From Chitinispirillia bacterium (GTDB lineage Bacteria; Fibrobacterota; Chitinivibrionia; Chitinivibrionales; Chitinispirillaceae): a DNA stretch of 45,642 nt. Within the stretch, counting starts at the first letter, position 1. Every line of letters begins with the position of its first letter. The stretch spans positions 1-45,642 of the forward strand of contig WQRV01000003.1 of assembly GCA_009786575.1 (NCBI GenBank). The letters are read 5' to 3'. The translations under genes and the position numbers were made by a program. The notes under the pieces were generated by a model. The model was given only the letters and a program-made list of their open reading frames with translations. It did not search any database and was not told the origin of the DNA. This document shows positions 1-8,640 of this stretch, piece by piece.

Positions 1-143
1 CCCCCCACACACACACAAACACATACTCATATAACAATATAATAAAACATATATATGTTATATTATATATATTTAAATATACCGGTTATTATACTGCACG
101 CTGCCGCATCTTGAAAGCCAATCGGCGGATGGAGGTGGTGTAA
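1..143. other. AT-rich, low-complexity non-coding edge
   Basis: The first bases are a C-run followed by a CA dinucleotide tract, then very AT-rich sequence with a 14-base palindrome at 46-59 centred on a TA alternation. No open frame is convincing. A Shine-Dalgarno GGAGG at 131-135 belongs to the gene starting at 144. A TATACT at 90-95 could be a -10 box, but no matching -35 is visible. The simple repeat right at the edge may also mark an assembly boundary. Confidence 0.5.
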
Positions 144-1364
144 ATGAACGATAATAAGTTTTTGTCAGGGCAAGTTGATTTAAGAAACTGCAATATATGC
201 AATTTCAAAACGGAAACCGTCTATAAACTGAAGTTTATGGATATATTCGGGATGATAAGAGGGGAGTATGAACAAAAAATAAATATCTGCCCGAATTGCG
301 GATTCATCTACACTTTGAATCCATTTGGAGAGGAGGCACTGGCAAACCGGTATAAAAACTGGTCAAAATTTGAATATGATGAAAATGATGTCTTTAACGC
401 TAATGTTCCATATATGAGGCAGTGTGAGAGGCAGTACGATTTTATTAAGAATACGGTAGGGAGAACCGGGTCGGTATTTGAAGTAGGCAGCTCATCCGGT
501 TTTAATCTCAGTATCTATGCGCGGGACGGCGTTGATGTATTTGGCGTAGAGCCGTCGAAGAGTAATGTTATATCGTGCAAACAGAGGTATGGAATTGATA
601 TGTTCAACGGAACTTTTCGTGAATATATGGAATCGGATGCCAACAAAGGCCCGTATGAACTGATTTTCCTCTCGCATGTACTTGAGCATATTATAAATCC
701 GTATAACTTTATTTCCGCACTGTCCGGAATAAACAGCCGTTATATGTTTATAGAAGTGCCCAGCTTTGATTACAAGTTTTGTGACGAACCTTTTGGAATG
801 TTTGCCGAAGAGCATGTGAATTATTTTACAGTGGATAATCTCAGAAACCTGATGAGGAAGGCAGGCTACGGCGTTATTGATGTAAATATGCATTTCTCTC
901 TTTACAGAGACATTCCGGCCGGATGCCCGGTAATCTCCACATTATGGGAAAAGGCCGGTTTTGAAAAGGATAGATCGCTGACCGCAGACAGAGAACCGGT
1001 TTTGTCGTCCAAAAAGTTGTTGATGAGCTATATAGGGAAATCAATTGAGTGTGATAAGAAAATTATAATGGCAATTGACGGAATTAACGGCGATATAAGG
1101 CTCGCGGTATGGGGAACCGGCCACCATACATCGAGGCTGCTTGGGATGACAAGCCTGAAAGATAAAAATATCATAAAATTTTACGATTCGGATATCAAAA
1201 AACAGGGTATAGAGTATCACGGCAGAAAGATACTGCCGTTTGACCCGGCGGATGTGGAGAGCGGAGAAGTTGATATGATATTGATTTCATCTTATGTGGC
1301 GCAGAGAGCTATTGAGGAGATATTGACAAGTTACGGAATACACAATTATATCAAACTGTACTAA
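144..1364 (+). CDS. Class I SAM-dependent sugar C-methyltransferase-like protein
   Basis: Predicted 406-residue methyltransferase of the three-part family that includes NDP-hexose C-methyltransferases. An N-terminal zinc-binding segment has C16-x2-C19 and C49-x2-C52. The SAM site has motif I VFEVGSSSGF at 111-120 and an acidic GVEPS at 134-138. A FLSHVLEH segment follows near 175-182 and EEHVNYFT at 222-229. The C-terminal third holds a second nucleotide-fold-like stretch (AVWGTGHHTS, 321-330). Length and layout match the family. By context it modifies a sugar destined for the neighbouring polysaccharide; the substrate is unknown. GGAGG eight bases upstream supports the start. The gene is visibly more AT-rich than those after 1500, which hints at a separate origin, and a candidate promoter separates it from them. 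Confidence 0.85.
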   Translation: MNDNKFLSGQVDLRNCNICNFKTETVYKLKFMDIFGMIRGEYEQKINICPNCGFIYTLNPFGEEALANRYKNWSKFEYDENDVFNANVPYMRQCERQYDFIKNTVGRTGSVFEVGSSSGFNLSIYARDGVDVFGVEPSKSNVISCKQRYGIDMFNGTFREYMESDANKGPYELIFLSHVLEHIINPYNFISALSGINSRYMFIEVPSFDYKFCDEPFGMFAEEHVNYFTVDNLRNLMRKAGYGVIDVNMHFSLYRDIPAGCPVISTLWEKAGFEKDRSLTADREPVLSSKKLLMSYIGKSIECDKKIIMAIDGINGDIRLAVWGTGHHTSRLLGMTSLKDKNIIKFYDSDIKKQGIEYHGRKILPFDPADVESGEVDMILISSYVAQRAIEEILTSYGIHNYIKLY

Positions 1365-1423
1365 AAACTGCCCATAACCCGGCTGCTTGAGTGCGGATTA
1401 ATTTTAAATTTGAGGCTGGGGGC

Positions 1424-1453
1424 TTGACGAATGATGCCGGCATAAACTATATT
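1424..1453 (+). promoter_or_regulatory. Candidate sigma70-type promoter for the polysaccharide operon
   Basis: TTGACG at 1424-1429 and TATATT at 1448-1453 are separated by 18 bases, in the 147-base gap before the GtrA-like gene. This is the only clear promoter seen ahead of the tightly packed genes 1512-9962, so it could drive them all. Similar TTGAC/TATATT pairs occur upstream of other operons in this window. Confidence 0.55.
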
Positions 1454-1511
1454 AGTGCAGATGCAGTCCTGTATAGCCTTGAAACCTTTAAGAGAGCGCA
1501 CTTAGCCTACG

Positions 1512-1970
1512 ATGAGACAATTTACCGGCACAATTGCCCAGTTTTTCAAGTTCTGCGTAGTAGGGCTGTCTAATACGCTGATATCCTATGCCGTCTACGC
1601 ACTGCTTGTGTATCTCGGTGCCCATTACATCATCGCCAACGTAGCGGGTTTTATTATCGGCGTAGCCAACTCCTTTTTTTGGAGCCATAAGTTCGTTTTT
1701 AAGGATGAGACCGGCGGCAGACGCAATCTGCTGCATGCTCTCCTAAAGGCTTATGCGTCTTATGCCTTCAGCGGATTTGTGGTTTCCAGTGTCTTATTGT
1801 ATGTCTTTATTGATGCTTTTGGAGCATCGGAATACATCGCGCCGTTTTTATTATTGCCAGTTACGGTGCCGTTAAATTATATTCTAAATAAGAAATGGGC
1901 GTTTAAACCGGCAAAACGGAGCGAGGAAAGGCCAAATGAAAAAGATCAGCATACTGATACCGTGCTATAA
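1512..1970 (+). CDS. GtrA family membrane protein
   Basis: A 152-residue protein with four hydrophobic segments (about residues 10-32, 38-58, 78-100 and 108-128), the usual size and topology of GtrA. The conserved start FFKFCVVGLSNTLISY and the ...NKKWAF near the C terminus are typical of the family. GtrA proteins are thought to help move a polyprenyl-linked sugar across the inner membrane, or to partner a GtrB-type transferase. The next gene is such a transferase and overlaps it by 35 bases, which supports a functional pair. Residues after about 135 are polar and may be dispensable. Confidence 0.85.
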   Translation: MRQFTGTIAQFFKFCVVGLSNTLISYAVYALLVYLGAHYIIANVAGFIIGVANSFFWSHKFVFKDETGGRRNLLHALLKAYASYAFSGFVVSSVLLYVFIDAFGASEYIAPFLLLPVTVPLNYILNKKWAFKPAKRSEERPNEKDQHTDTVL

Positions 1971-2907
1971 CGAGGAGGGCAATGTAGTTCCCCTCAGCGG
2001 CGAGATTGTCAAAATTTTCGAGTCGGAGCTCGCGTCCTACGACTACGAGGTCGTTTTCATAGATAATTGCTCTACCGATGGCACAAGGCCGCTTCTGCGG
2101 GAAATCTGCCGGCAAAATCCCAGGATAAAGGCGATATTTAATGTCAAAAACTTCGGGCAGGTCAACTCCCCCTACCACGGGTTGTGCCAGACAACCGGCG
2201 ACTGTACCATCGGCATGTGCGCTGATTTTCAAGATCCGCCCGAGGTCATCCCGGCGCTCGTCAGGGAGTGGGAAAACGGGTATAAGATAGTATCCTGCAT
2301 AAAAACGAAGAGCCGTGAGAACCCGGTTATGCGGTTCATCCGGACCTGCTACTACAAGGCCATCAAAAAGATGTCGGCAGTAGAGCAGATAGAGCATTTT
2401 ACTGGCTTTGGGCTCTATGACAGATCATTTATCAACATCCTGAAAGATTTGCAGGAACCGCAGCCGCTGCTTCGCAGCCTTGTTGCCGAGCTGGGCTTTC
2501 AGCGCAAGGAGGTTTGCTATGAGCAGGCGAAGAGGAAGGCCGGAAAGACCAAAAATAACTGGTATACCCTGTACGATTTGGCGATGCTCACTTTCACCTC
2601 CTACACGAAGACCGGGCTTCGGCTTGCCACGCTGGCCGGGTTCATGCTGGGCGGACTGACCTTTCTTGTGGCGCTGGTGTACTTTATCTACAAGCTGCTC
2701 TACTGGGACAGCTTCGACGCCGGTATAGCCCCGTTGGTCATAGGTGTATTTTTAATTGGCTCCGTGCAGCTGTTTTTTATTGGTTTCATAGGCGAGTACG
2801 TGATGGCCATAAACACGCGGCTGCGGCTCATGAACCGGCCGCTTGTGATAGAGGAGGAGCGGATCAACTTCGGAGACTCCCAAATTGAGCGCAATCTCCG
2901 AGAATAA
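1936..2907 (+). CDS. GtrB/ArnC-like polyprenyl-phosphate glycosyltransferase (GT2)
   Basis: A 323-residue GT2 enzyme: a cytoplasmic GT-A domain followed by two C-terminal membrane helices (about residues 232-256 and 268-293). ILIPCYNEEGNV opens the domain, IDNCSTDGT binds the nucleotide, and MCADFQDPPEVI carries the metal-binding acidic motif. This architecture belongs to enzymes that move a sugar from a nucleotide donor to undecaprenyl phosphate, the lipid-linked sugar then being used outside the inner membrane. Overlap with the GtrA-like gene upstream and a 23-base overlap with the flippase downstream imply translational coupling. The donor sugar cannot be told from sequence. Confidence 0.88.
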   Translation: MKKISILIPCYNEEGNVVPLSGEIVKIFESELASYDYEVVFIDNCSTDGTRPLLREICRQNPRIKAIFNVKNFGQVNSPYHGLCQTTGDCTIGMCADFQDPPEVIPALVREWENGYKIVSCIKTKSRENPVMRFIRTCYYKAIKKMSAVEQIEHFTGFGLYDRSFINILKDLQEPQPLLRSLVAELGFQRKEVCYEQAKRKAGKTKNNWYTLYDLAMLTFTSYTKTGLRLATLAGFMLGGLTFLVALVYFIYKLLYWDSFDAGIAPLVIGVFLIGSVQLFFIGFIGEYVMAINTRLRLMNRPLVIEEERINFGDSQIERNLRE

Positions 2908-4432
2908 CAGGAAGATCGTAAAAAACACCCTCGCGCTCTATTTCCGCCAGATAATTACTATGGCCGTGGCCCTGTTTACGTCGCGGATCGTTTTGCAGGC
3001 GCTTGGTGTTACCGATTACGGGATAAACAACGTGGTTGGCGGCGTGGTGGCGATGCTGTCGTTTATGACGAGTGCCCTCTCGGGGACGACGCAACGGTTT
3101 TTGTCCGTGGAATTGGGAAAGAACGATCTTGTACGGTTGAAGCAGATCTTTGCGAACGCTCTCTCTCTGCACGTTATCCTTATATTTCTGACGGTGATCA
3201 TTGCCGAGACGGCTGGGCTGTGGTTCCTTCAGAATAAACTCGTTATTCCGCAGGAGAGGGTTGCCGCCGCGTTTTGGGTTTACCAGTTTTCGGTAATACT
3301 GTTTGCGGCGGGTATTTTTTTCGCTCCGTTCGAGGGGGCTATCAGAGCCCGCGAAAGATTCGATTTTTACGCGAAGATGAGCATCTTCGATGTGGTTATG
3401 AAACTTGTTACCGTCTATTTGCTTGTAGTACTGCCCTACGATAAACTCGCGGCGCTGGCCTTTATGTGGCTGTGCGTGGGGCTTATCGGGAAAATAATTG
3501 TATACGTCTACTGCCACAGGAATTTTGAGGAGTGCAGGGCCGGATTATCGTGGACAAAAGATTCTGTCAGGCAGCTGCTGGGGTACAATGCCTATACGGT
3601 CATAGGCTCTATTTCTTATATTATCAGGTTTCAGGTGCTTAATATAATATTGAATTTATATTACGGCCCGGTTATGAACGCCGCGCAGGGGATAGCGAAT
3701 ACCGTGTATATGGCCGTATCTTCATTCTCCGATAACGCGGCGCTGGCGACCCAGCCGCAAATTGTTATGAGCTATGCCCAAAACGACAGGCAGAGGCTGT
3801 GGAGCCTCATAACGAAATCGTCGCGGATCTATTTTTACGTACTTTTGATTTTGGCGCTCCCGGTTATTCTGGAGATAGACACCGCTCTTTATATCTGGCT
3901 TGGGGATTACGCCGAATATGCCCCGGTTTTTGCACAACTGTTTTTGCTGGAGGCCCTGCAAAGAGTTTTGTGGCTACCTATAATGACTGCGAATTCGGCG
4001 GTTGGAAAGCTGGGTGCGGTTACTGTAAGCAGCATCGTTTGCCGGCTGTTTATTTTGGTATGCGCGGTTTACGTAGGCCTGCGCGGGTTGTCCCCGGTAT
4101 ATATCTACGCCGCCGCGCTCGTTTTGCAGGGTATTGCGTACCTTATCTCTCTGATAATCGTGTTAAAAATGCAGCTCTGCTTTTCAATCCGCAGATATCT
4201 GGCGGATGTTGTATGGCCGGTGGCAATAACGGCCCTTATTTCCGCTTCGCTTCCGGTTGCTGCACACTGCCTCTTCTCAAAAACGCTGTTGTCTTCCTGC
4301 GGGGTAGGGATTTTTTCTTTGGCCTGGTGCGCGGCAGCGGTTTTTTGCGTGGGTCTTAACAGGAATGAGAGGCAGATGGTTATAAATAAACTGCCTCTTA
4401 TCCTAAGGCAAATAGTATTTTTTAAAAGATAG
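2885..4432 (+). CDS. Wzx-type oligosaccharide flippase (MATE/MOP superfamily)
   Basis: A 515-residue, strongly hydrophobic protein with about 12-14 predicted membrane segments. The N terminus (NTLALYFRQIITM... LTSRIVLQALGV-like) resembles polysaccharide-export flippases that turn undecaprenyl-linked repeat units to the outer leaflet. No in-frame ATG fits the conserved N terminus, so I take the TTG at 2885, with GGAG about nine bases upstream; this start overlaps the preceding gene by 23 bases. The pairing with a Wzy-like polymerase at 8637 points to a Wzx/Wzy-dependent pathway. Confidence is high in the superfamily and moderate in the Wzx role. Confidence 0.85.
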   Translation: MSAISENNRKIVKNTLALYFRQIITMAVALFTSRIVLQALGVTDYGINNVVGGVVAMLSFMTSALSGTTQRFLSVELGKNDLVRLKQIFANALSLHVILIFLTVIIAETAGLWFLQNKLVIPQERVAAAFWVYQFSVILFAAGIFFAPFEGAIRARERFDFYAKMSIFDVVMKLVTVYLLVVLPYDKLAALAFMWLCVGLIGKIIVYVYCHRNFEECRAGLSWTKDSVRQLLGYNAYTVIGSISYIIRFQVLNIILNLYYGPVMNAAQGIANTVYMAVSSFSDNAALATQPQIVMSYAQNDRQRLWSLITKSSRIYFYVLLILALPVILEIDTALYIWLGDYAEYAPVFAQLFLLEALQRVLWLPIMTANSAVGKLGAVTVSSIVCRLFILVCAVYVGLRGLSPVYIYAAALVLQGIAYLISLIIVLKMQLCFSIRRYLADVVWPVAITALISASLPVAAHCLFSKTLLSSCGVGIFSLAWCAAAVFCVGLNRNERQMVINKLPLILRQIVFFKR

Positions 4433-4497
4433 GCCTGGGGAAAGATAGTGGCGGATAAAGGGGAAACAGGCGGATATTTACGCGGGAAACTGTAATT

Positions 4498-5769
4498 ATG
4501 AAGATATTAATCATCAACACATACGACATAACCGGAGGCGCCGCCAGGGCTACGTTCCGGCTGCGCGAGGCTTTGGTACGAAGCGGCGCAGACGCCCAAA
4601 TGCTTGTGGCGCGCAAACGGGGAGATGCCGATAGCGTCGTTACGCTGGCCGATAGCAGAATTGCTGATACTATGACAACTGTGCGCATGATCTATGACCG
4701 TTTGCCTGTCAGGAAATACAGGAAGACGATGGACAGAAGATGGGGGCCGTTTTCGGCCGCTCGCGTCAGAAATAAAAAGCTGGTCAATGCGATAAATTCG
4801 TCCGGCGCGGATATTATTCATTTGTGCTGGATTGCCCACGGCATGATTGCGGTCGAGGATTTGGCCGAAATCAAAGCGCCGGTTGTGTGGAGGCTGCCGG
4901 ACATGTGGGCGTTTACCGGAGGGTGCCACTACGCTTGCGATGTTGACGGCGATGTTACCGCAATGTGTGATAAATATATGGGCGGATGCTGCAATTGCGG
5001 CATCCTCGGCAGCGGGGTTGAGCGGGATCTGAGCTATCGGATATTTGAGCGGAAAAGAAAAGGGTTTGCCGGAATTAAGGATATGACGGTGATTGGCGTC
5101 AGTAAATGGCTGGCGGATTGCGCAAAGAAAAGTGTGCTGTTTGCGGGGAGGGATGTCGTCTGCCTGCCCAACCCGTTAGACACAAATATCTTTAAGCCTG
5201 ACGATAAGCAGGCAGCACGGGAGAGATGGAATTTGCCCGGTGATAAAAAACTGATACTTTTCGGAGCGGCAGACGCCGCGTCAACGCCATATAAGGGGTA
5301 TGATCTGTTGATCGAATCGTTAAAAAAGATATCATCAACGAATGTAGAATGTGTGGTCTTTGGGGCGGATGAGCCGGATGTACGTCCGGATCTGCCGTTT
5401 AATGTCCGTTATGTCGGACACTTGAGTGATGATACCGGCCTGGCGTCACTATACAGCGCCTGCGATGTGATGGTCGTCCCGAGCAGGCGGGAGGCGTTTG
5501 GGCAGACGGCGTCGGAATCGCTGTCGTGCGGAACCCCGGTAGCCGCGTTTGGGATCGGCGGATTGTTGGACATCGTAGATCATAAGAAAAACGGTTATCT
5601 GGCCAGGCCGTTTGACACGGGGGATTTGGCCTGCGGCATCGATTGGGTGCTCAGTTACGGAGAACCGGAAAAATTATCCCGAAGCGCGCGGGAGAAGGCG
5701 GTTGGCGAGTATGATTACGGAGTTGTCGCCAAAAGATATATCGACCTTTACAGGCAGGTTTTGAGATGA
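4498..5769 (+). CDS. Glycosyltransferase family 4 with cysteine-rich insert
   Basis: A 423-residue GT-B enzyme beginning MKILIINTYDITGGAARATF, the N-terminal acceptor-domain signature. Residues near 140-170 carry a cysteine-rich stretch (GGCHYAC, then C-x4-GGCCNCG) seen in one branch of GT4 enzymes of polysaccharide loci, where it may bind a metal or be structural. The C-terminal donor domain has VVPSRREAFGQTASESLSCG, with the E-x7-E motif typical of retaining GT4 transferases. The next gene starts inside its stop codon (ATGA at 5766). Donor and acceptor are unknown. Upstream is a 65-base gap with no obvious promoter. Confidence 0.85.
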   Translation: MKILIINTYDITGGAARATFRLREALVRSGADAQMLVARKRGDADSVVTLADSRIADTMTTVRMIYDRLPVRKYRKTMDRRWGPFSAARVRNKKLVNAINSSGADIIHLCWIAHGMIAVEDLAEIKAPVVWRLPDMWAFTGGCHYACDVDGDVTAMCDKYMGGCCNCGILGSGVERDLSYRIFERKRKGFAGIKDMTVIGVSKWLADCAKKSVLFAGRDVVCLPNPLDTNIFKPDDKQAARERWNLPGDKKLILFGAADAASTPYKGYDLLIESLKKISSTNVECVVFGADEPDVRPDLPFNVRYVGHLSDDTGLASLYSACDVMVVPSRREAFGQTASESLSCGTPVAAFGIGGLLDIVDHKKNGYLARPFDTGDLACGIDWVLSYGEPEKLSRSAREKAVGEYDYGVVAKRYIDLYRQVLR

Positions 5770-6563
5770 CGCCGGGATTATCGATAATCACCGTAAACTT
5801 CAATAATAAAGACGGTTTTATCAAGACCGCCGATAGTGTTATCGCCCAGACCTGGGGTGACTACGAGTGGATAATTATTGACGGCGGCTCGACAGACGGA
5901 AGCGCTGAGGTTATTCGGGAATACGCAGAAAAATCAGGCAAGGTTGCTTTCTGGTGCAGTGAGAGGGACGGCGGGATTTACGAAGGGATGAACAAGGGGA
6001 TCGCGGCGGCGTCGGGCCGGTATCTTTATTTCCTCAACTCCGGCGACTATTTGCGTGAGCCTGCGTCGCTGGAGGGGATTTTTGCGTTTGATTTTGACGA
6101 GGATATAGTCTTTGGGGATATGATGCTGGAGGGGGATGATGGCGGGTATGTTATATGGAGATACAAAAACAGGCTCCATCCGTCCGATCTGCTCTACGGT
6201 TTCCTGCCGCACCAGAATATGTTTATCAAGGCGCGCCTGTTTGGGGGCGGCGGTTACAGGACGGATCTTCGCCTCGTTTCTGACTGGGCGCACTATACTG
6301 CGGCGATATGCCGGGGTAATGCCTCGTACAGGCATATCCATACTGTACTCGCGGTAAATCAGCGCGGCGGGGTCAGCGGCAGCGCGGGCCACTGGTATAT
6401 TCAAAAAGCGGAGCGGAGGATGGCGGTAAGAGAGATATTCACGCCGCTGCAGCGTTTCTGCTATATTTTCACCGTGGCGTCGCTCAGAAACAAAATTTAC
6501 AAGGTCTCGCTCCGCCTGAAAAAGTTATCAGAAAAACTGAACCGCCGGGGAGCGGGGGAATGA
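5766..6563 (+). CDS. GT2 glycosyltransferase, WcaE-like
   Basis: A 265-residue single-domain GT-A transferase. LSIITVNFNN starts the fold, IDGGSTDGS is the nucleotide motif, and SERDGGIYEGMNKGI plus FLNSGD (the metal-binding position) place it in the WcaE-like group. HQNMFIK and LVSDWAHY form the likely acceptor and catalytic-base region. No membrane segment is evident, so it probably acts on the cytoplasmic face, adding one sugar to the lipid-linked repeat unit. ATGA overlaps on both sides couple it to the genes before and after. The C terminus is basic, which is common for membrane association. Confidence 0.87.
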   Translation: MTPGLSIITVNFNNKDGFIKTADSVIAQTWGDYEWIIIDGGSTDGSAEVIREYAEKSGKVAFWCSERDGGIYEGMNKGIAAASGRYLYFLNSGDYLREPASLEGIFAFDFDEDIVFGDMMLEGDDGGYVIWRYKNRLHPSDLLYGFLPHQNMFIKARLFGGGGYRTDLRLVSDWAHYTAAICRGNASYRHIHTVLAVNQRGGVSGSAGHWYIQKAERRMAVREIFTPLQRFCYIFTVASLRNKIYKVSLRLKKLSEKLNRRGAGE

Positions 6564-7639
6564 AAAAAACTGTAGCGATAGTCTGCTCCGACATAACACA
6601 GCTTGGCGGGATAGAGAGGGCGGTGTGCGGCTTCTCCGAAAGCCTTATCAGGTATGGCGGATACGGCGTGGTGATAATAAGCGTCAATTCGGGCGGAGGG
6701 GATCCTTACTATAAACTGCCGACGGAAGCGTCGGTTGTGCACTTAGGCATAAAAAATTCGGCAAACCTGCCCGCCCGCTGTATTTCTTATGTTGGGATGG
6801 TCAGGAAGATCGCACAAATTTGCCGCGAATTAGGTGTTGATATAGTCATAGGTACGCACGTCAGGCTGAACATCCTGCTGCGATTTACCGGAGGGAAGAA
6901 GTTGATAAGGATAGCGTGCGAGCACAATAGCTACAATTACGCCACGCCCTACACGTCTCTGGCCCGCAGGCTCACATACCAAAAACTTGACGCCGTAGTC
7001 CTTCTGACCAAAAATGACGCTGCCAAATACGGCTTTTGCAAAAATATAAGAGTAATCCCAAACGCCGCCCCATTCTTCGCGCCGCGTCTCTCGGATTTGA
7101 AGCGCAACGTGGTAATTTCCGCCGGCCGCCTCGAAAAGATTAAGGGGTTCGATATCTTGATAAAAGCCGTTTCGCTGATAAAGGGCGAATGCGCCGGCTG
7201 GAAGTTCAAAATTTTCGGGGAGGGGAGCGAGAGGGAGCGTCTGTTGAGATTGATCGTCGAAAACAGGCTGGAAGATACCGTCGAGATACTACCCGCTTCC
7301 CGGGATATCGAAAACGAATATTTCAATTCAGGCATATATGTACTTCCGTCGAGGATGGAGTCGTTTGGCATGGTCCTTCTGGAGGCGAAATCATGCGGCC
7401 TGCCTGTGGTATCATTTGACTGCCCAAACGGCCCCGCCGGTATCGTCAGAGACGGGGTTGACGGGGTTTTGGTCGAAAACGGAAATGTATCGGCGCTGGC
7501 GCAGGCGCTGCTCAAGCTGATCAAAGAACCGGATATTAGAGAAAAATACGGCTGTGAAGCCGCAAAAGATATTGAACGGTTCTCGTCGAAATGTATTTTT
7601 GAGATGTGGGAAGAACTTTTAACCGGATTGACGAGGTAA
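6560..7639 (+). CDS. Glycosyltransferase family 4
   Basis: A 359-residue GT-B enzyme. The N terminus has QLGGIERAVCGFS, the usual glycine loop. The C-terminal half contains ISAGRLEKIKGFDILIKA and SRMESFGMVLLEAKSCGLP, which hold the E-x7-E nucleotide-sugar site, and then FDCPNGPAGIV. The FDCPxGPxxIV form is common among GT4 enzymes that transfer galactose- or N-acetylgalactosamine-type residues, but I do not claim specificity. It overlaps the upstream gene by four bases and is followed eight bases later by another transferase, so it belongs to the same transcript. Confidence 0.87.
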   Translation: MKKTVAIVCSDITQLGGIERAVCGFSESLIRYGGYGVVIISVNSGGGDPYYKLPTEASVVHLGIKNSANLPARCISYVGMVRKIAQICRELGVDIVIGTHVRLNILLRFTGGKKLIRIACEHNSYNYATPYTSLARRLTYQKLDAVVLLTKNDAAKYGFCKNIRVIPNAAPFFAPRLSDLKRNVVISAGRLEKIKGFDILIKAVSLIKGECAGWKFKIFGEGSERERLLRLIVENRLEDTVEILPASRDIENEYFNSGIYVLPSRMESFGMVLLEAKSCGLPVVSFDCPNGPAGIVRDGVDGVLVENGNVSALAQALLKLIKEPDIREKYGCEAAKDIERFSSKCIFEMWEELLTGLTR

Positions 7640-7647
7640 CGGCGGCT

Positions 7648-8640
7648 ATGTTCTCTATAATAATACCGGTATATAATGTAGAAAAATACCTTGATAAATG
7701 CCTGCAGAGCGCTATCCGGCAAACATACTGCGATATCGAAATAGTTGTAGTAAACGACGGCAGTACCGATAAATCTGCTGAGATCATCGAAAAATACCGT
7801 TCGCAAGACGCCAGAATAAAGGTTGTCACACAGGAAAATGCCGGGCCTGGCGCGGCCAGAAACAGCGGTTTGAAAGCCGCCGGGAAAGAGTATGTGATGT
7901 TTGTCGACAGTGACGATTTTATTGAGGATAATGCCTGTGAGCGGCTGGCGGAGTATATAAAAGAAGACAGGTGCGATGTATACGTCTTCGGCCTGTACTA
8001 TGATGCTGGTAATAAAAAAAACGCGGGGCGGCAGAGCCTGCATCACAAAAAATACCTGGACGGAAGAGAGTATATGGAGGCCGCCCTCATAAACAGCAGC
8101 TTCAGGACGTTTGCTCACAGTAAACTCTTCAGGCGCGAAATGCTTACGGCAAACGGGGAAGAGGTCAAATTTGTTGAAGGGCTGCTATACGAAGACATGC
8201 TCTTTATCGTACAGGCGCTCTGTAAAGCTAAGTCGGTCTCAACCATTCCGGAATGTTTGTATCACTACGTTCAGCATCAAAGCGGACGGATTACCGTACG
8301 GCACAACAATAAGGATCTTGATGTTCTGACATTTGTTGATATGCTGAACAGGGGATATTACAAAACCGGAGAGATAAATAAAATTATATACGCTGTACTG
8401 ACTTTCAGATGGGTATCTTCCTGTCTGATCCGCAAGTACATCGGCAGGTATTTTTCCGACAGCTTGGCGAAAGAGGTCATAAATACGGTGATAAATGACC
8501 CAAATTTCGCGGAGACTGTGAGGCTGTGCGCTAAAATACGAGGGATTCCCAAGAGAGACAAATATCCGGCATTGCTCCTGACTGTGAGCCCGTTTCTCTA
8601 CAAACTCGCTGTTTACTGCATCGTGCGGTTGAGAGGATGA
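7648..8640 (+). CDS. GT2 glycosyltransferase
   Basis: A GT-A transferase of 330 residues from the chosen start. MFSIIIPVYNVEKYLDKCLQS is the textbook opening, VVNDGSTDKS the nucleotide-binding motif, FVDSDDFIE the metal-binding DxD, and YEDMLFI a later conserved acidic segment. An in-frame ATG exists 42 bases earlier at 7606 but lies inside the previous gene. I prefer 7648 because the protein then begins at the family's usual N terminus and GAGG lies upstream. The Wzy-like gene starts inside its stop codon. Donor and acceptor are unknown. Confidence 0.87.
   Translation: MFSIIIPVYNVEKYLDKCLQSAIRQTYCDIEIVVVNDGSTDKSAEIIEKYRSQDARIKVVTQENAGPGAARNSGLKAAGKEYVMFVDSDDFIEDNACERLAEYIKEDRCDVYVFGLYYDAGNKKNAGRQSLHHKKYLDGREYMEAALINSSFRTFAHSKLFRREMLTANGEEVKFVEGLLYEDMLFIVQALCKAKSVSTIPECLYHYVQHQSGRITVRHNNKDLDVLTFVDMLNRGYYKTGEINKIIYAVLTFRWVSSCLIRKYIGRYFSDSLAKEVINTVINDPNFAETVRLCAKIRGIPKRDKYPALLLTVSPFLYKLAVYCIVRLRG

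Noticed and set aside
1391-1573. Small open frame in the gap before the GtrA-like gene
   Set aside because: It has no Shine-Dalgarno, overlaps the GtrA start in another frame and covers the promoter candidate.
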